From: Alloboseaceae bacterium BT-24-1
GTDB lineage: Bacteria; Pseudomonadota; Alphaproteobacteria; Rhizobiales; Beijerinckiaceae
Assembly: GCA_025846845.1 (NCBI GenBank)
Contig: JAOYTL010000008.1
Span: 1-64,000, forward strand
Direction: 5' to 3'
DNA length: 64,000 bases
A program made the position numbers and the translations under genes. Positions within the stretch are counted from its first letter, which is position 1, and each line of letters opens with the position of its first letter. The notes beneath the pieces were generated by a model. The model saw only the letters and a list, made by a program, of their open reading frames with translations. It made no database searches and had not been told where the DNA came from. Shown in pieces: positions 27,806 through 36,106 of this stretch.

Positions 27806-27821
27806 GTAGTGATATCACTAC
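27806..27821. promoter_or_regulatory. Perfect 16-bp palindrome, operator of the toxin-antitoxin operon
   Basis: GTAGTGATATCACTAC, an uninterrupted palindrome with the GTGATATCAC core, lies 15 bases before the antitoxin start. Its place and symmetry fit autorepression by the antitoxin-toxin complex. Confidence 0.75.
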
Positions 27822-27876
27822 TTTATGGATAGCGTGCGGCGAAAATGCAAGCGCGATCTAGCGAAAGGACAGACGC

Positions 27877-28263
27877 ATGAGCCTTCGCATCGTCCGCCTC
27901 GGCAGCCCGCGCCATCCGGCTGAGGGTACGCGCATCGGCACGGTCCGGCGCGTGCCACGCGGCGTGCCGAAGGAGCGCTATGCCAGCGAGGACTGGTTCG
28001 ACGTCTGGTTCCCGGTGCTGTCGCCGACGCCGGGGCTGATGGCGCAGGCCAAGGCGGCCGAGAGCGAGAAGGATTGGGCTGGCTTCATCCGCGCCTTCAA
28101 GGCCGAGATGGCGGAGCCGGCGCCGCGCCACGCGCTCGACCTGCTCGCCACACTGTCTCAGCAGAGCGATGTCTCGGTCGGCTGCTATTGCGAGGACGAG
28201 GCGCGCTGCCACCGCTCGGTGCTGCGGGCGCTGTTGAGCGAGCGCGGCGCCAAGTTCGCCTGA
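27877..28263 (+). CDS. DUF488 family protein
   Basis: This 128-residue protein matches the DUF488 family: RLGSPRHPAEGTRIGTVRRVPRG, then YASEDWFDVWFPVLSPTP and the cysteine-bearing VGCYCEDEARCHRSVLRALL near the C-terminus. The three clustered cysteines and histidine are typical. The function is unknown. It sits between the toxin-antitoxin pair and trpA, and does not belong to tryptophan synthesis. Confidence 0.82.
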   Translation: MSLRIVRLGSPRHPAEGTRIGTVRRVPRGVPKERYASEDWFDVWFPVLSPTPGLMAQAKAAESEKDWAGFIRAFKAEMAEPAPRHALDLLATLSQQSDVSVGCYCEDEARCHRSVLRALLSERGAKFA

Positions 28264-28320
28264 CCGGCAAGCGGACGCGCCCTCTCGCCAGCCGGGCGCG
28301 GCCATGCTAACCGCTCCGGC

Positions 28321-29169
28321 ATGACCGAGACCGGACAAGCCCGCATCGAAGCCCGCTTTGCCGCCTGCGCTGCGGCTGGCCGCGCCGCGCTGGTGACCTA
28401 TGTCACCGCCGGCGACCCTGATTTCGACACCGGCAGCGCCATCCTGAACGCCTTGCCGGCAGCCGGGGCCGACATCATCGAGCTCGGCGTGCCCTTCACC
28501 GACCCGATGGCCGACGGCGTGCCCGTCCAGCTCGCCGGCCAGCGCGCCCTCAAGGCCGGGCAGACGCTGAAGAAGACGCTCGCCATGGTTGCGGCCTTCC
28601 GCAAGGCCGGAAACGACACGCCGATCGTACTGATGGGCTATTACAACCCGATCTGGGCCTATGGCGTCGACGCGTTCCTGAGGGACGCCCGCACCGCCGG
28701 AATCGATGGGCTGATCGTCGTCGACCTGCCGCCCGAGGAAGACCAGGAACTCTGCCTGCCGGCGCTCGCCGCGGGCGTGAGCTTCATCCGCCTGGCGACG
28801 CCGACCACCGACGACAAGCGCCTGCCGCGCGTGCTGCAGAACACCTCCGGTTTCGTCTATTATGTCTCGATGACCGGCGTGACCGGTGGCGCGATCGCCA
28901 ATTACGACGCGGTCGGCGCGGCAGTCACCCGGATCAAGCAGCACACCAAGCTGCCGGTCGCCGTCGGATTCGGCGTCAAGACACCGGCAGATGCAGTCGC
29001 GATCGCCAGGGATGCCGACGGCGTCGTCGTCGGCTCGGCCCTGGTCGAGCGTGTCCGGCTCTCGCTCGATGCCGACGGCAAGGCCACGGAAAAGACGGTT
29101 TCGGCTGTCACCTCGCTGGTCGCCGAACTCGCGGCCGGCGTCCGCTCAGTCGCGAAAGCGGCTGCCTGA
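28321..29169 (+). CDS. trpA: Tryptophan synthase alpha chain
   Basis: TrpA cleaves indole-3-glycerol phosphate to indole for channelling into TrpB. In 282 residues it has the catalytic glutamate in IIELGVPFTDPMADG (E54), the second acid D65, and the phosphate-binding GFGVKTPADA and GSALVE stretches. It is separated from trpB by 3.3 kb of unrelated genes and needs either read-through or its own promoter; I did not identify one with confidence. Confidence 0.97.
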   Translation: MTETGQARIEARFAACAAAGRAALVTYVTAGDPDFDTGSAILNALPAAGADIIELGVPFTDPMADGVPVQLAGQRALKAGQTLKKTLAMVAAFRKAGNDTPIVLMGYYNPIWAYGVDAFLRDARTAGIDGLIVVDLPPEEDQELCLPALAAGVSFIRLATPTTDDKRLPRVLQNTSGFVYYVSMTGVTGGAIANYDAVGAAVTRIKQHTKLPVAVGFGVKTPADAVAIARDADGVVVGSALVERVRLSLDADGKATEKTVSAVTSLVAELAAGVRSVAKAAA

Positions 29170-29203
29170 GCCCATCGCGCCAGCCTATTTCAAGGATGAT
29201 CCG

Positions 29204-30103
29204 ATGAACTGGATTTCCGAAGTCGTCCGTCCGCGCATCAAGACGCTGTTCAAGCGCGAGACCCCGGAGAACCTCTGGATCAAGTGCCCGGATTCCGGGC
29301 AGATGGTTTTCCACAAGGACGTCGAGGCCAACGGCTTCGTCATTCCCGGCTCCGACCACCACATGCGCGTCACCGCGCAGGATCGGCTGCGGCTGACCTT
29401 CGACGAGGGCAAATGGGTCGACGTGCCTCTGCCGGAGGCAGTCGCCGACCCGCTCAAGTTCCGCGACGAGAAGCGCTATGTCGACCGGCTCAAGGACGCC
29501 CGCGCCAAGACCGGAGCGGCCGACGCCTTCAAGGTCGGTTACGGCCGCGTCCAGGGCCTGCCAATGACGATCGCGGTGCAGGACTTCCACTTCATGGGCG
29601 GCTCGCTCGGCATGGCCGCCGGCGAGGCCTTCATCAAGGGCGCCGAGACGGCGCTCGAAAAGAAGACCCCCTATGTCGTCTTCGCCGCCTCGGGCGGGGC
29701 GCGCATGCAGGAAGGCATCCTCTCGCTGATGCAGTTGCCGCGCACCACCGTCGCGACCCGCATGCTGCGCAAGGCCGGCCTGCCCTATTTCGTCGTGCTG
29801 ACCAACCCGACCACCGGCGGCGTCACTGCCTCCTATGCGATGCTGGGTGATGTCCACATCGCCGAGCCCGGCGCGCTGATCGGCTTCGCCGGGCCGCGCG
29901 TGATCGAGCAGACGATCCGCGAGAAGCTGCCCGAGGGCTTCCAGCGCTCGGAATATCTCAAGGACCACGGCATGGTCGACATGGTCGTGCATCGCCACCA
30001 GATCCCGGCGACGCTGGCGAGGCTCGGCCGGCTCCTGACCAAGCAGAAGCTGCCGGTCGCTGCCGCCCCGGAACCCGAGCCGCTGCCGGCTGCCGCCGTC
30101 TGA
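29204..30103 (+). CDS. accD: Acetyl-CoA carboxylase carboxyltransferase subunit beta
   Basis: AccD, with AccA, transfers the carboxyl group from biotin to acetyl-CoA in fatty acid synthesis. The 299-residue chain shows ASGGARMQEGILSLMQ and LTNPTTGGVTASYAMLGD. The N-terminal zinc ribbon, which has four cysteines in E. coli, keeps only one (LWIKCPDSGQMVFHKD). This loss is common in alphaproteobacteria. The gene follows trpA by 34 bases, in an arrangement common to this order. Confidence 0.96.
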   Translation: MNWISEVVRPRIKTLFKRETPENLWIKCPDSGQMVFHKDVEANGFVIPGSDHHMRVTAQDRLRLTFDEGKWVDVPLPEAVADPLKFRDEKRYVDRLKDARAKTGAADAFKVGYGRVQGLPMTIAVQDFHFMGGSLGMAAGEAFIKGAETALEKKTPYVVFAASGGARMQEGILSLMQLPRTTVATRMLRKAGLPYFVVLTNPTTGGVTASYAMLGDVHIAEPGALIGFAGPRVIEQTIREKLPEGFQRSEYLKDHGMVDMVVHRHQIPATLARLGRLLTKQKLPVAAAPEPEPLPAAAV

Positions 30104-30130
30104 CAACCCGCCGGCCGGAGCCGGTCCCGC

Positions 30131-31453
30131 ATGAGCACATCCGATCTCCTGCTGGCGCGCTTCCTCGCGCTGCATCCCAAGCTGATCGACCTCTCGCTCG
30201 GACGCATCTTGCGCCTGCTCGAACGGCTGGGCGATCCGCAGAAGACGCTGCCGCCAGTGATCCATGTCGCCGGCACCAACGGCAAGGGCTCGACCATCGC
30301 CTTCATGCGGGCGATCCTGGAGGCCGCCGGGCTCTCGGTCCACGTCTACACCTCGCCGCATCTGGTGCGCTTCCACGAGCGCATCCGACTGGGCCGGCCC
30401 GGTGGCGGACGCTTCGTCGACGAGGCCGTGCTGGTCGAGGCGCTGGAGCGCTGCGAGCGGGTGAACGCCGGCGAGCCGATCACCTTCTTCGAGATCACCA
30501 ACGCCGCCGCCTTCCTGCTCTTTGCCGAGCACAAGGCCGATGTCGTCCTGCTCGAGGTCGGGCTCGGCGGGCGCTTTGACGCGACCAATGTGATCGACCA
30601 TCCCGCCTGCACGGTGGTGACGCCGGTCTCGCTCGACCATTCCGAATATCTCGGCGACACCGTCACCAAGATCGCCGGCGAGAAGGCCGGCATCTTCAAG
30701 CGCGGTGCCCCGGCGGTGATCGCGCCGCAGGAGCCGGAGCCGACCGCCGTTCTCGAAGCGGCGGCCGAACGCGTCGGCGCCTCGAAGATCCTGGTCGGGA
30801 TGCAGGACTTCAGCGTCCATGAGGACAGCGGCCGGCTGGTCTACGAAGACGGCGACGGCCTGCTCGACCTGCCGCTGCCGCGCCTTGCCGGGCGCCATCA
30901 GCACACCAATGCCGGCACCGCGATCGCGGCCTTGCGCGCCGCCGGTTATGGCGGCCTGCCGGCGATCGCCTTCGAGCGCGGCATGACCGAGGCCGAATGG
31001 CCGGCGCGCCTGCAGCGCCTGGCACGCGGCAGGCTCGCCGAGCTCGCGCCCGCCGGGGCGGAACTCTGGCTCGATGGCGGCCATAATCCCGATGGTGGCC
31101 GCGTGCTCGCCCAGGCGATGGCCGATCTCGAGGAGAAGAACCCGGCGCCGCTCGTGATGATCGCCGGCCTGCTCGCGACCAAGGATGCGCGCGCCACGCT
31201 CGGCCATTTCAAGGGGCTGGCGCAGGGCCTCTTCGCCGTGTCGATGCAGAACCAGCTCGCGGCGCGCTCGGCGGAAGAGGTCGCGACGCTGGCGCGCGAT
31301 GCGGGCCTCAAGGCCGAGGTCGCTGGTTCGGTCGAGCAGGCATTGCGCGAGATCGCATCGCGGACCTGGCCGGCGCCACCGCGCATCCTGATCTGCGGCT
31401 CTCTCTACCTCGCCGGCGAGGTTCTGGCCGCCAACGGCACGCCGCCGGTGTGA
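30131..31453 (+). CDS. folC: Bifunctional folylpolyglutamate/dihydrofolate synthase
   Basis: FolC adds glutamate to dihydropteroate and to folates. The 440-residue protein has the ATP-binding P-loop GTNGKGS (residues 48-54), the HTSPHLV-type YTSPHLVRFHERI, the metal-site region LEVGLGGRFDATNV, and the C-terminal Mur-ligase domain with WLDGGHNPDG. It follows accD by 27 bases, probably in the same operon. Confidence 0.96.
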   Translation: MSTSDLLLARFLALHPKLIDLSLGRILRLLERLGDPQKTLPPVIHVAGTNGKGSTIAFMRAILEAAGLSVHVYTSPHLVRFHERIRLGRPGGGRFVDEAVLVEALERCERVNAGEPITFFEITNAAAFLLFAEHKADVVLLEVGLGGRFDATNVIDHPACTVVTPVSLDHSEYLGDTVTKIAGEKAGIFKRGAPAVIAPQEPEPTAVLEAAAERVGASKILVGMQDFSVHEDSGRLVYEDGDGLLDLPLPRLAGRHQHTNAGTAIAALRAAGYGGLPAIAFERGMTEAEWPARLQRLARGRLAELAPAGAELWLDGGHNPDGGRVLAQAMADLEEKNPAPLVMIAGLLATKDARATLGHFKGLAQGLFAVSMQNQLAARSAEEVATLARDAGLKAEVAGSVEQALREIASRTWPAPPRILICGSLYLAGEVLAANGTPPV

Positions 31454-31478
31454 TCGGCCGCGCGCCGCGAGGAGAGCC

Positions 31479-31892
31479 ATGCCCGTTCCCGGAATGACGA
31501 CGCTGGGCCTGATCCTGCTCTGCAGCGCGCTCGGTGGCTGCGTGACCTCGGGCGATGTCGGCGCCGACGGCATCGACCGCGCCGTCGCCGGCGAGCCGAC
31601 CTTCATGCAGCAGACCTACATGACGATGGACACGCGTTGCCGGCAGGTGAAGCGGCCGACCGCCATGCTGACGCAGAAGCCGCAGCACGGCACGGTCCGG
31701 ATGCTGACCCGCAAGGCCAAGGCGGTCTATGGCCCCGGAGCCTACCAGCATTGCGACGGCAAGGTCGGGAAAGCGCTCGCCTTTGAGTACACCTCCGCTC
31801 CCGAGTATCGCGGACGCGACAGCTTCGAGGTGCGCGTGCGCTATTCCGACGGCGAGATCCGTCATGGCCGCTATGAGGTCGAGGTCCGCTGA
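31479..31892 (+). CDS. Small lipoprotein of unknown function
   Basis: This 137-residue protein has an export signal with lipobox ALGGC (lipidated C21). The mature domain begins with a serine/aspartate-rich linker, then a beta-rich domain with two further cysteines (DTRCRQ, QHCDGK). The C-terminus, RDSFEVRVRYSDGEIRHGRYEVEVR, suggests an Ig-like or beta-sandwich fold. It is 25 bases downstream of folC and may be cotranscribed. Confidence 0.75.
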   Translation: MPVPGMTTLGLILLCSALGGCVTSGDVGADGIDRAVAGEPTFMQQTYMTMDTRCRQVKRPTAMLTQKPQHGTVRMLTRKAKAVYGPGAYQHCDGKVGKALAFEYTSAPEYRGRDSFEVRVRYSDGEIRHGRYEVEVR

Positions 31893-31900
31893 GGCGCTGG

Positions 31901-32734
31901 TCAATGTCGACCGATAAAGCCAATCGCCACTAGGAAGCTGTCGACCTTGCCGCGCCATTGCTCGATCGCGCGGATATAGCGATGCCCGTCATCGCCGGAT
32001 GGCGGGGCAGCGACGAATTCGGCCCTGCCCCCCGCCTCCTGAAAGGCACGATGGAGTCGGCCGGCGACCTCCGGGCCGAAGAAGCGGTCATTGCGACTGT
32101 AGAGCCAGAGCTGCGGCACGCGTGAGCTGCCGCCATAGCGCGCCGCAGCGCCAACCAATGCGTCGAGAGAACAGACCTCGCCGGCCTTCAGCGAGCCGCG
32201 GCCGCCGGCGAAATTGACGACGCCGAGCAGGCCAGGAACGGATTGCGAAGCTGCGGCGATCGAGCCCCAGCCGCCGGCCGACACGCCCATCAGCACGACG
32301 CGACGACGATCGGCGTCCGGCCGGGACAGGACGGCATCGACAGCTGCACGAATATCGCGGGCACTGCTCAATCCGGCGCTGTGGAAGTCGGCGCGCTCGC
32401 AAGCGCCATAGCCTTCCGCCCAGGCGCCACCCTCCGCGCCGTATCCGCGCCGGATCGGCACGGCAACCATGACGCCGCGCGCAGTGAAATGGCGCGCGAC
32501 CGCAGCGAGCGTGCCTTTGCCGAGCTCAGCCCGCCCCGCCGCATCGCGCGGGCTGCCATGCGACAGCACCAGGACGGGGAAAGGTCCGGCTCCCGCCGGC
32601 CGGTACACGTAGACGGCGATCTGCCGGTCATCGATGCGTGCCTGCAGGGCCTCGAGCATTTCGGCCGCCGCCATCGCAGCGGTGAGCATGACGGCCAGTC
32701 CGGCCAAGGCCAGCGCTGCGACAACCCTGCGCAT
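31901..32734 (-). CDS. Exported alpha/beta hydrolase (dienelactone-hydrolase-like)
   Basis: This protein of 277 residues has a signal peptide (cleavage around AMAAA-E) and an alpha/beta hydrolase domain. The oxyanion region is VLVLSHGSPRD, the nucleophile elbow is GVSAGGWGS (S152), the acid is probably in YSRNDRFFGPE, and the histidine in DDGHRYI. The ATG at 32734 is favoured since it directly precedes the signal peptide. It probably hydrolyses esters in the periplasm; the substrate is unknown. Confidence 0.85.
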   Translation of the reverse strand: MRRVVAALALAGLAVMLTAAMAAAEMLEALQARIDDRQIAVYVYRPAGAGPFPVLVLSHGSPRDAAGRAELGKGTLAAVARHFTARGVMVAVPIRRGYGAEGGAWAEGYGACERADFHSAGLSSARDIRAAVDAVLSRPDADRRRVVLMGVSAGGWGSIAAASQSVPGLLGVVNFAGGRGSLKAGEVCSLDALVGAAARYGGSSRVPQLWLYSRNDRFFGPEVAGRLHRAFQEAGGRAEFVAAPPSGDDGHRYIRAIEQWRGKVDSFLVAIGFIGRH

Positions 32735-32837
32735 GATCAGCTCCCCAGCTGCAAAGCGCTCCCTGGATGGCGGCTTCATCCTCAGATGGCAAGGGTGCTC
32801 GCCACCATGGCCTTGCCCGCATGCCGCCGCTAAGCTC

Positions 32838-33689
32838 ATGCGCATGACGACACCGACTTTCGGCACGGGCGGTCCAGCGGTCTCGCGGATCGGCCAGGGC
32901 ACCTGGAACATCGAACGCGCGCCGCGAGGCGAGGCGATCGCAGCACTCAGGCGCGGGCTCGATCTCGGGCTCTCCCATATCGACACGGCCGAGATGTATG
33001 GCGATGGCCGCGCCGAGGAGATCACCGGCGAAGCGATCGCCGGGCGACGCGACGAGGTTTTCCTGGTCTCGAAGGTGCTGCCGCACAACGCCTCCAAGGC
33101 CGGAGCCCGCAAGGCTTGCGAGCAGTCACTGCGCCGGCTCAGGACCGACCGGCTCGACTGCTACCTGCTGCACTGGCGCGGTTCATACCCGCTTGCCGAG
33201 ACCTTCGCGGCATTCGAGGACCTCAGGGCCGAGGGCAAGATCCTGTCCTGGGGCGTCAGCAATTTCGATGTCGCGGATCTCGACGAGGCGCTGAAGCTCG
33301 CCGGCCCCGGCAAGATCGCCTGCAACCAGGTGCTCTATCACCTGCGCGAACGGGCGATCGAGCATGCAGTGATTCCGTGGTGCGAGAAGAACGGCGTCGC
33401 CGTCACCGCCTACAGCCCGTTCGGGCAGGACGATTTCCCGGAAGGGCACTCGGCGCAAGGCAAGGTGCTGGCCGAGATCGCCGCCGCCCATGGCGCAAGC
33501 CCGCGTCAGGTCGCGCTCGCTTTCCTGACGCGCAGCCCATCAGTCTTTGCGATTCCCAAGGCGGCGAAGGCAGGCCACGCCGAAGACAATGCCGGTGCGC
33601 TCGCGCTGCAGCTCGGTAATGCCGACATCGCCCGGCTCGACGCCGCCTTCCCGCGCGGGCCGAAGCCGCGCGGCCTGCCGATGCTGTAG
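32838..33689 (+). CDS. Aldo/keto reductase
   Basis: This is a second, unrelated aldo/keto reductase of 283 residues, of the short AKR5-like type. The tetrad residues are D49, Y54, K79 and H112 (HIDTAEMYGDGRAEE; LVSKVLPHN; LLHWRGS). The cofactor-binding end is VFAIPKAAKAGHAEDN. ATGs at 32838 and 32844 are equally possible. It diverges from the exported hydrolase gene. Confidence 0.93.
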   Translation: MRMTTPTFGTGGPAVSRIGQGTWNIERAPRGEAIAALRRGLDLGLSHIDTAEMYGDGRAEEITGEAIAGRRDEVFLVSKVLPHNASKAGARKACEQSLRRLRTDRLDCYLLHWRGSYPLAETFAAFEDLRAEGKILSWGVSNFDVADLDEALKLAGPGKIACNQVLYHLRERAIEHAVIPWCEKNGVAVTAYSPFGQDDFPEGHSAQGKVLAEIAAAHGASPRQVALAFLTRSPSVFAIPKAAKAGHAEDNAGALALQLGNADIARLDAAFPRGPKPRGLPML

Positions 33690-33691
33690 TC

Positions 33692-34627
33692 TCAGGGCAC
33701 CAGGCTCTTCGGCAGCATGCAATGGATGCCCTTGGAGCCGTTGACCGTCTGGGTCACCCTGAGGTCGGCGGCGAGGCTGCAGAGCATATAGGCCTCGTCC
33801 CGCGTCAGCTTCGTCCGCGAGGTGATCAGCCCGATCATCTCCCTCAACGCATTCTGGGCACAGATATCGAGGTCGGGATCGATGCCCATGGTGATGTGGT
33901 GGGTCCTGGTCTTGCCCCGCGGCATGGCGAAGGAGAGATCCTCGCGCAGATGGAATTCGAAGGTGCCTTCCAGCGCCGTCTCGATCGCGGTGATGCAGAC
34001 CTCGCCATCGCCCTGGGCGCCATGACCGTCGCCGCAGGAGAACAGCGCGCCCTCGACGAAAACCGGCAGATAGAGCGTCGCGCCGGCGCCGAGTTCCTTG
34101 TTGTCGAGGTTGCCGCCGAAGGCGCGCGGGATCAGCGAGGTCACCCGGCCCCAATGCGCCGGCGGCGCCGTGCCCATCACGCCGAAAAAGGGGGCGAGCG
34201 GCAATTCCATGCCCCAGGGCAGGTTGGCGACGTTCCGTTCGCGGTCGAGATGGATGTAGCGGAAGGCGTGATAGTCGAACTCGTCCGGCAGCGTGCCGCC
34301 GAGCGGGCGGAACATGGTGTAGCCGAAATCGGTGCGCGGCTTCACGCTCCTGATCTGCACCTCCAGCACCTGGCCGGGCCTGGCGCCCCTGACCGCGATC
34401 GGCCCGGTGAGGATATGGCCGGGCACCATGCGCTCGGCCCTGGCATGGATCTCGTGAATCTCCGGCGGGATCGTCGCATTGCCCTCGGGCAGATGAGCGG
34501 GACCGCCTGTGACGGTGCGGATGGTGACGCTGTCGCCGCTCTCGATCTCCAGCACCGGCTTCAGCCCAGCATCGAAATAGCCCCAATGGCAGGTGGCGAG
34601 GGAAGCATCGAGCTGATGATGCGTCAT
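33692..34627 (-). CDS. Acetamidase/formamidase family protein
   Basis: This 311-residue enzyme of the FmdA/AmdA family hydrolyses short amides to acid and ammonia. Family marks are the N-terminal HHQLDASLATCHWGYFD, GNATIPPEIHEIHARAERMVPGHILTGPIAVRGARPGQVLEV in the middle, and GDGHGAQGDGEVCITAIET with metal-binding histidine and acids. The ATG at 34627 is used. The next gene upstream (a drug/metabolite transporter) ends 22 bases away, suggesting cotranscription. Confidence 0.9.
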   Translation of the reverse strand: MTHHQLDASLATCHWGYFDAGLKPVLEIESGDSVTIRTVTGGPAHLPEGNATIPPEIHEIHARAERMVPGHILTGPIAVRGARPGQVLEVQIRSVKPRTDFGYTMFRPLGGTLPDEFDYHAFRYIHLDRERNVANLPWGMELPLAPFFGVMGTAPPAHWGRVTSLIPRAFGGNLDNKELGAGATLYLPVFVEGALFSCGDGHGAQGDGEVCITAIETALEGTFEFHLREDLSFAMPRGKTRTHHITMGIDPDLDICAQNALREMIGLITSRTKLTRDEAYMLCSLAADLRVTQTVNGSKGIHCMLPKSLVP

Positions 34628-34649
34628 GGGGCGTCTCGTGGCTTGAGTG

Positions 34650-35744
34650 TCAGGGCGGGGTGGACAGATCGGCACCAATCCGGCCGCGGGCATTGCGGCG
34701 CATGGTGTAGAGCGTCGCGCCGATGACGATGGCGGCGCCAATGAGCGTCGTCAGCGTCGGGATCTCGGCGAAGAAGACGAAGCCGGTGAAACCAGCCAGG
34801 ATCAGGCGGCTGAAATCGAGCGGCGCCAGCGCCGACGCCTCGCCGACCTGATAGGCCTTGGTGATCAGCCATTGCCCGGCGGTGCCGAACAGGCTGAGCA
34901 GCACCAGCCAGAACCATTGCTCGGCTGTCGGCCAGACCCAGAGCGCCCAGGCCGGCCAGGCGAGCACGACGATCAGTACCAGGCCCTGATAGATCAGGAT
35001 CGCCTCGGTGCGCTCGCTGGTGCCGAGGATGCGCACGCTGATGGTGATGCCGGCGCCGAACAGCGCACCGCAAAGCGACATCAGCGCCCAGAAGTTCAAT
35101 CCGTCGGCCGACGGGTTGAGCATGATCAGCACGCCGACGAAGCCGAGGACGGTCGCGACCCAGCGGGCGGTATCGACGCGCTCCTTCAGGATCAGCACGG
35201 CGGCAACGGTGACGAACAGCACCTGGCTGAAGCTGATCGAAGTCGCCTGGGCGAGCGGAATGTGGATGAGGGCGCTGAAGCCGCAGAGCATCGAGGCCAG
35301 CGTGATCAGGCCGCGGAAAATCTGCAGGCCCGGCCGGTCGGTCTTCAGCGCCTGTTTCAGGCTGCGGCCGGCGATGGCGACGATCACGGCGCTCATGATG
35401 ATCTGGCGGATCATCAGTGTTTCGACCAGCGGGATCGCCGTGCCGAGATGTTTGAAGGCGCCGACCATCACCGCGTAAACCAGCAGCGCGGTGATCATGT
35501 AGACGGTGCCGCGCAAGTTCGGGCTCGCTTTGCGCCACCATAGGCCGGCGCGGTTGCGGCGGGTCGCGAGCCAACCCTCGCGAGACGGAGCGGATAGAAC
35601 CGGCGGCAGCGGCCGTTCAGGCCGGCGTGATTCGGGAGGCTCTGTCGGGTCGCCGTCCTCGTCGACCGAAACAGGCAGCGCTTCGGCCAAGCCGAGGCCT
35701 TCGCTGCCGCGACCGGTCGTTTCCGAAAGGCGGTCTTCGCTCAT
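34650..35744 (-). CDS. EamA/DMT-family transporter
   Basis: This inner-membrane protein of 364 residues has ten hydrophobic segments in two EamA repeats, after a hydrophilic, Pro/Arg-rich N-terminal stretch of about 75 residues. Recognisable pieces are LVETLMIRQIIMSAVIVAI, VLFVTVAAVLILKERVDTARWVATVLGFVGVLIM and GFTGFVFFAEIPTLTTLIGAAIVIGATL. The transported compound is unknown. The start at 35744 follows from the lack of sense upstream. Confidence 0.9.
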   Translation of the reverse strand: MSEDRLSETTGRGSEGLGLAEALPVSVDEDGDPTEPPESRRPERPLPPVLSAPSREGWLATRRNRAGLWWRKASPNLRGTVYMITALLVYAVMVGAFKHLGTAIPLVETLMIRQIIMSAVIVAIAGRSLKQALKTDRPGLQIFRGLITLASMLCGFSALIHIPLAQATSISFSQVLFVTVAAVLILKERVDTARWVATVLGFVGVLIMLNPSADGLNFWALMSLCGALFGAGITISVRILGTSERTEAILIYQGLVLIVVLAWPAWALWVWPTAEQWFWLVLLSLFGTAGQWLITKAYQVGEASALAPLDFSRLILAGFTGFVFFAEIPTLTTLIGAAIVIGATLYTMRRNARGRIGADLSTPP

Positions 35745-35955
35745 GGCTGCCTCGAGCCGGGCGGAAGACGCCGACGGCCTATCAGATATCTGCAGAACTC
35801 GACTGTCGCTGATTTTCTGCCCGTTCGTCAGTGGCTTGCGAGCATGGCGGGGTTGCCGCCACATCCGCCCGCTCCGCCAAGAGGGCAAAGGCGCCATGCC
35901 GACAACGCCCTGTCATCGCCATGCGGATGGCGTATAGCAGCGCCGTGACGGTGCC

Positions 35956-36000
35956 GGGCAGGATGCGAAAAAGTGGGAGCCGGTTTTTCGCATCCTGCCC
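35956..36000. repeat. Perfect 17-bp inverted repeat with 11-base loop
   Basis: GGGCAGGATGCGAAAAA (35956-35972), loop gtgggagccgg, then the exact complement TTTTTCGCATCCTGCCC (35984-36000). It resembles dispersed GATGCGAAAAA-type repeats seen across this bacterial order. Confidence 0.9.
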
Positions 36001-36026
36001 AGTTTCTTGGATGAGAGACGGATTCA

Positions 36027-36065
36027 GCTTTCAGTCGGAAACGCAAAGCGCTTCCGACTGAAAGC
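36027..36065. repeat. Perfect 14-bp inverted repeat with 11-base loop
   Basis: GCTTTCAGTCGGAA (36027-36040), loop acgcaaagcgc, and TTCCGACTGAAAGC (36052-36065). It lies just before the AbrB-family gene; it could be a dispersed repeat and may also influence the leader of that gene. Confidence 0.9.
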
Positions 36066-36106
36066 ATCCGGCTCTCGGCATGCGTCTCAGGGAGGTGATC
36101 GGGGCG

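Larger units (their letters stand above)
35745..36106. other. Intergenic region with two dispersed hairpin repeats
   Basis: No gene is supported between the divergent transporter genes. The region has two strong hairpins with 11-base loops (listed below) and a good Shine-Dalgarno sequence for the AbrB-family gene at its right end. Confidence 0.7.
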
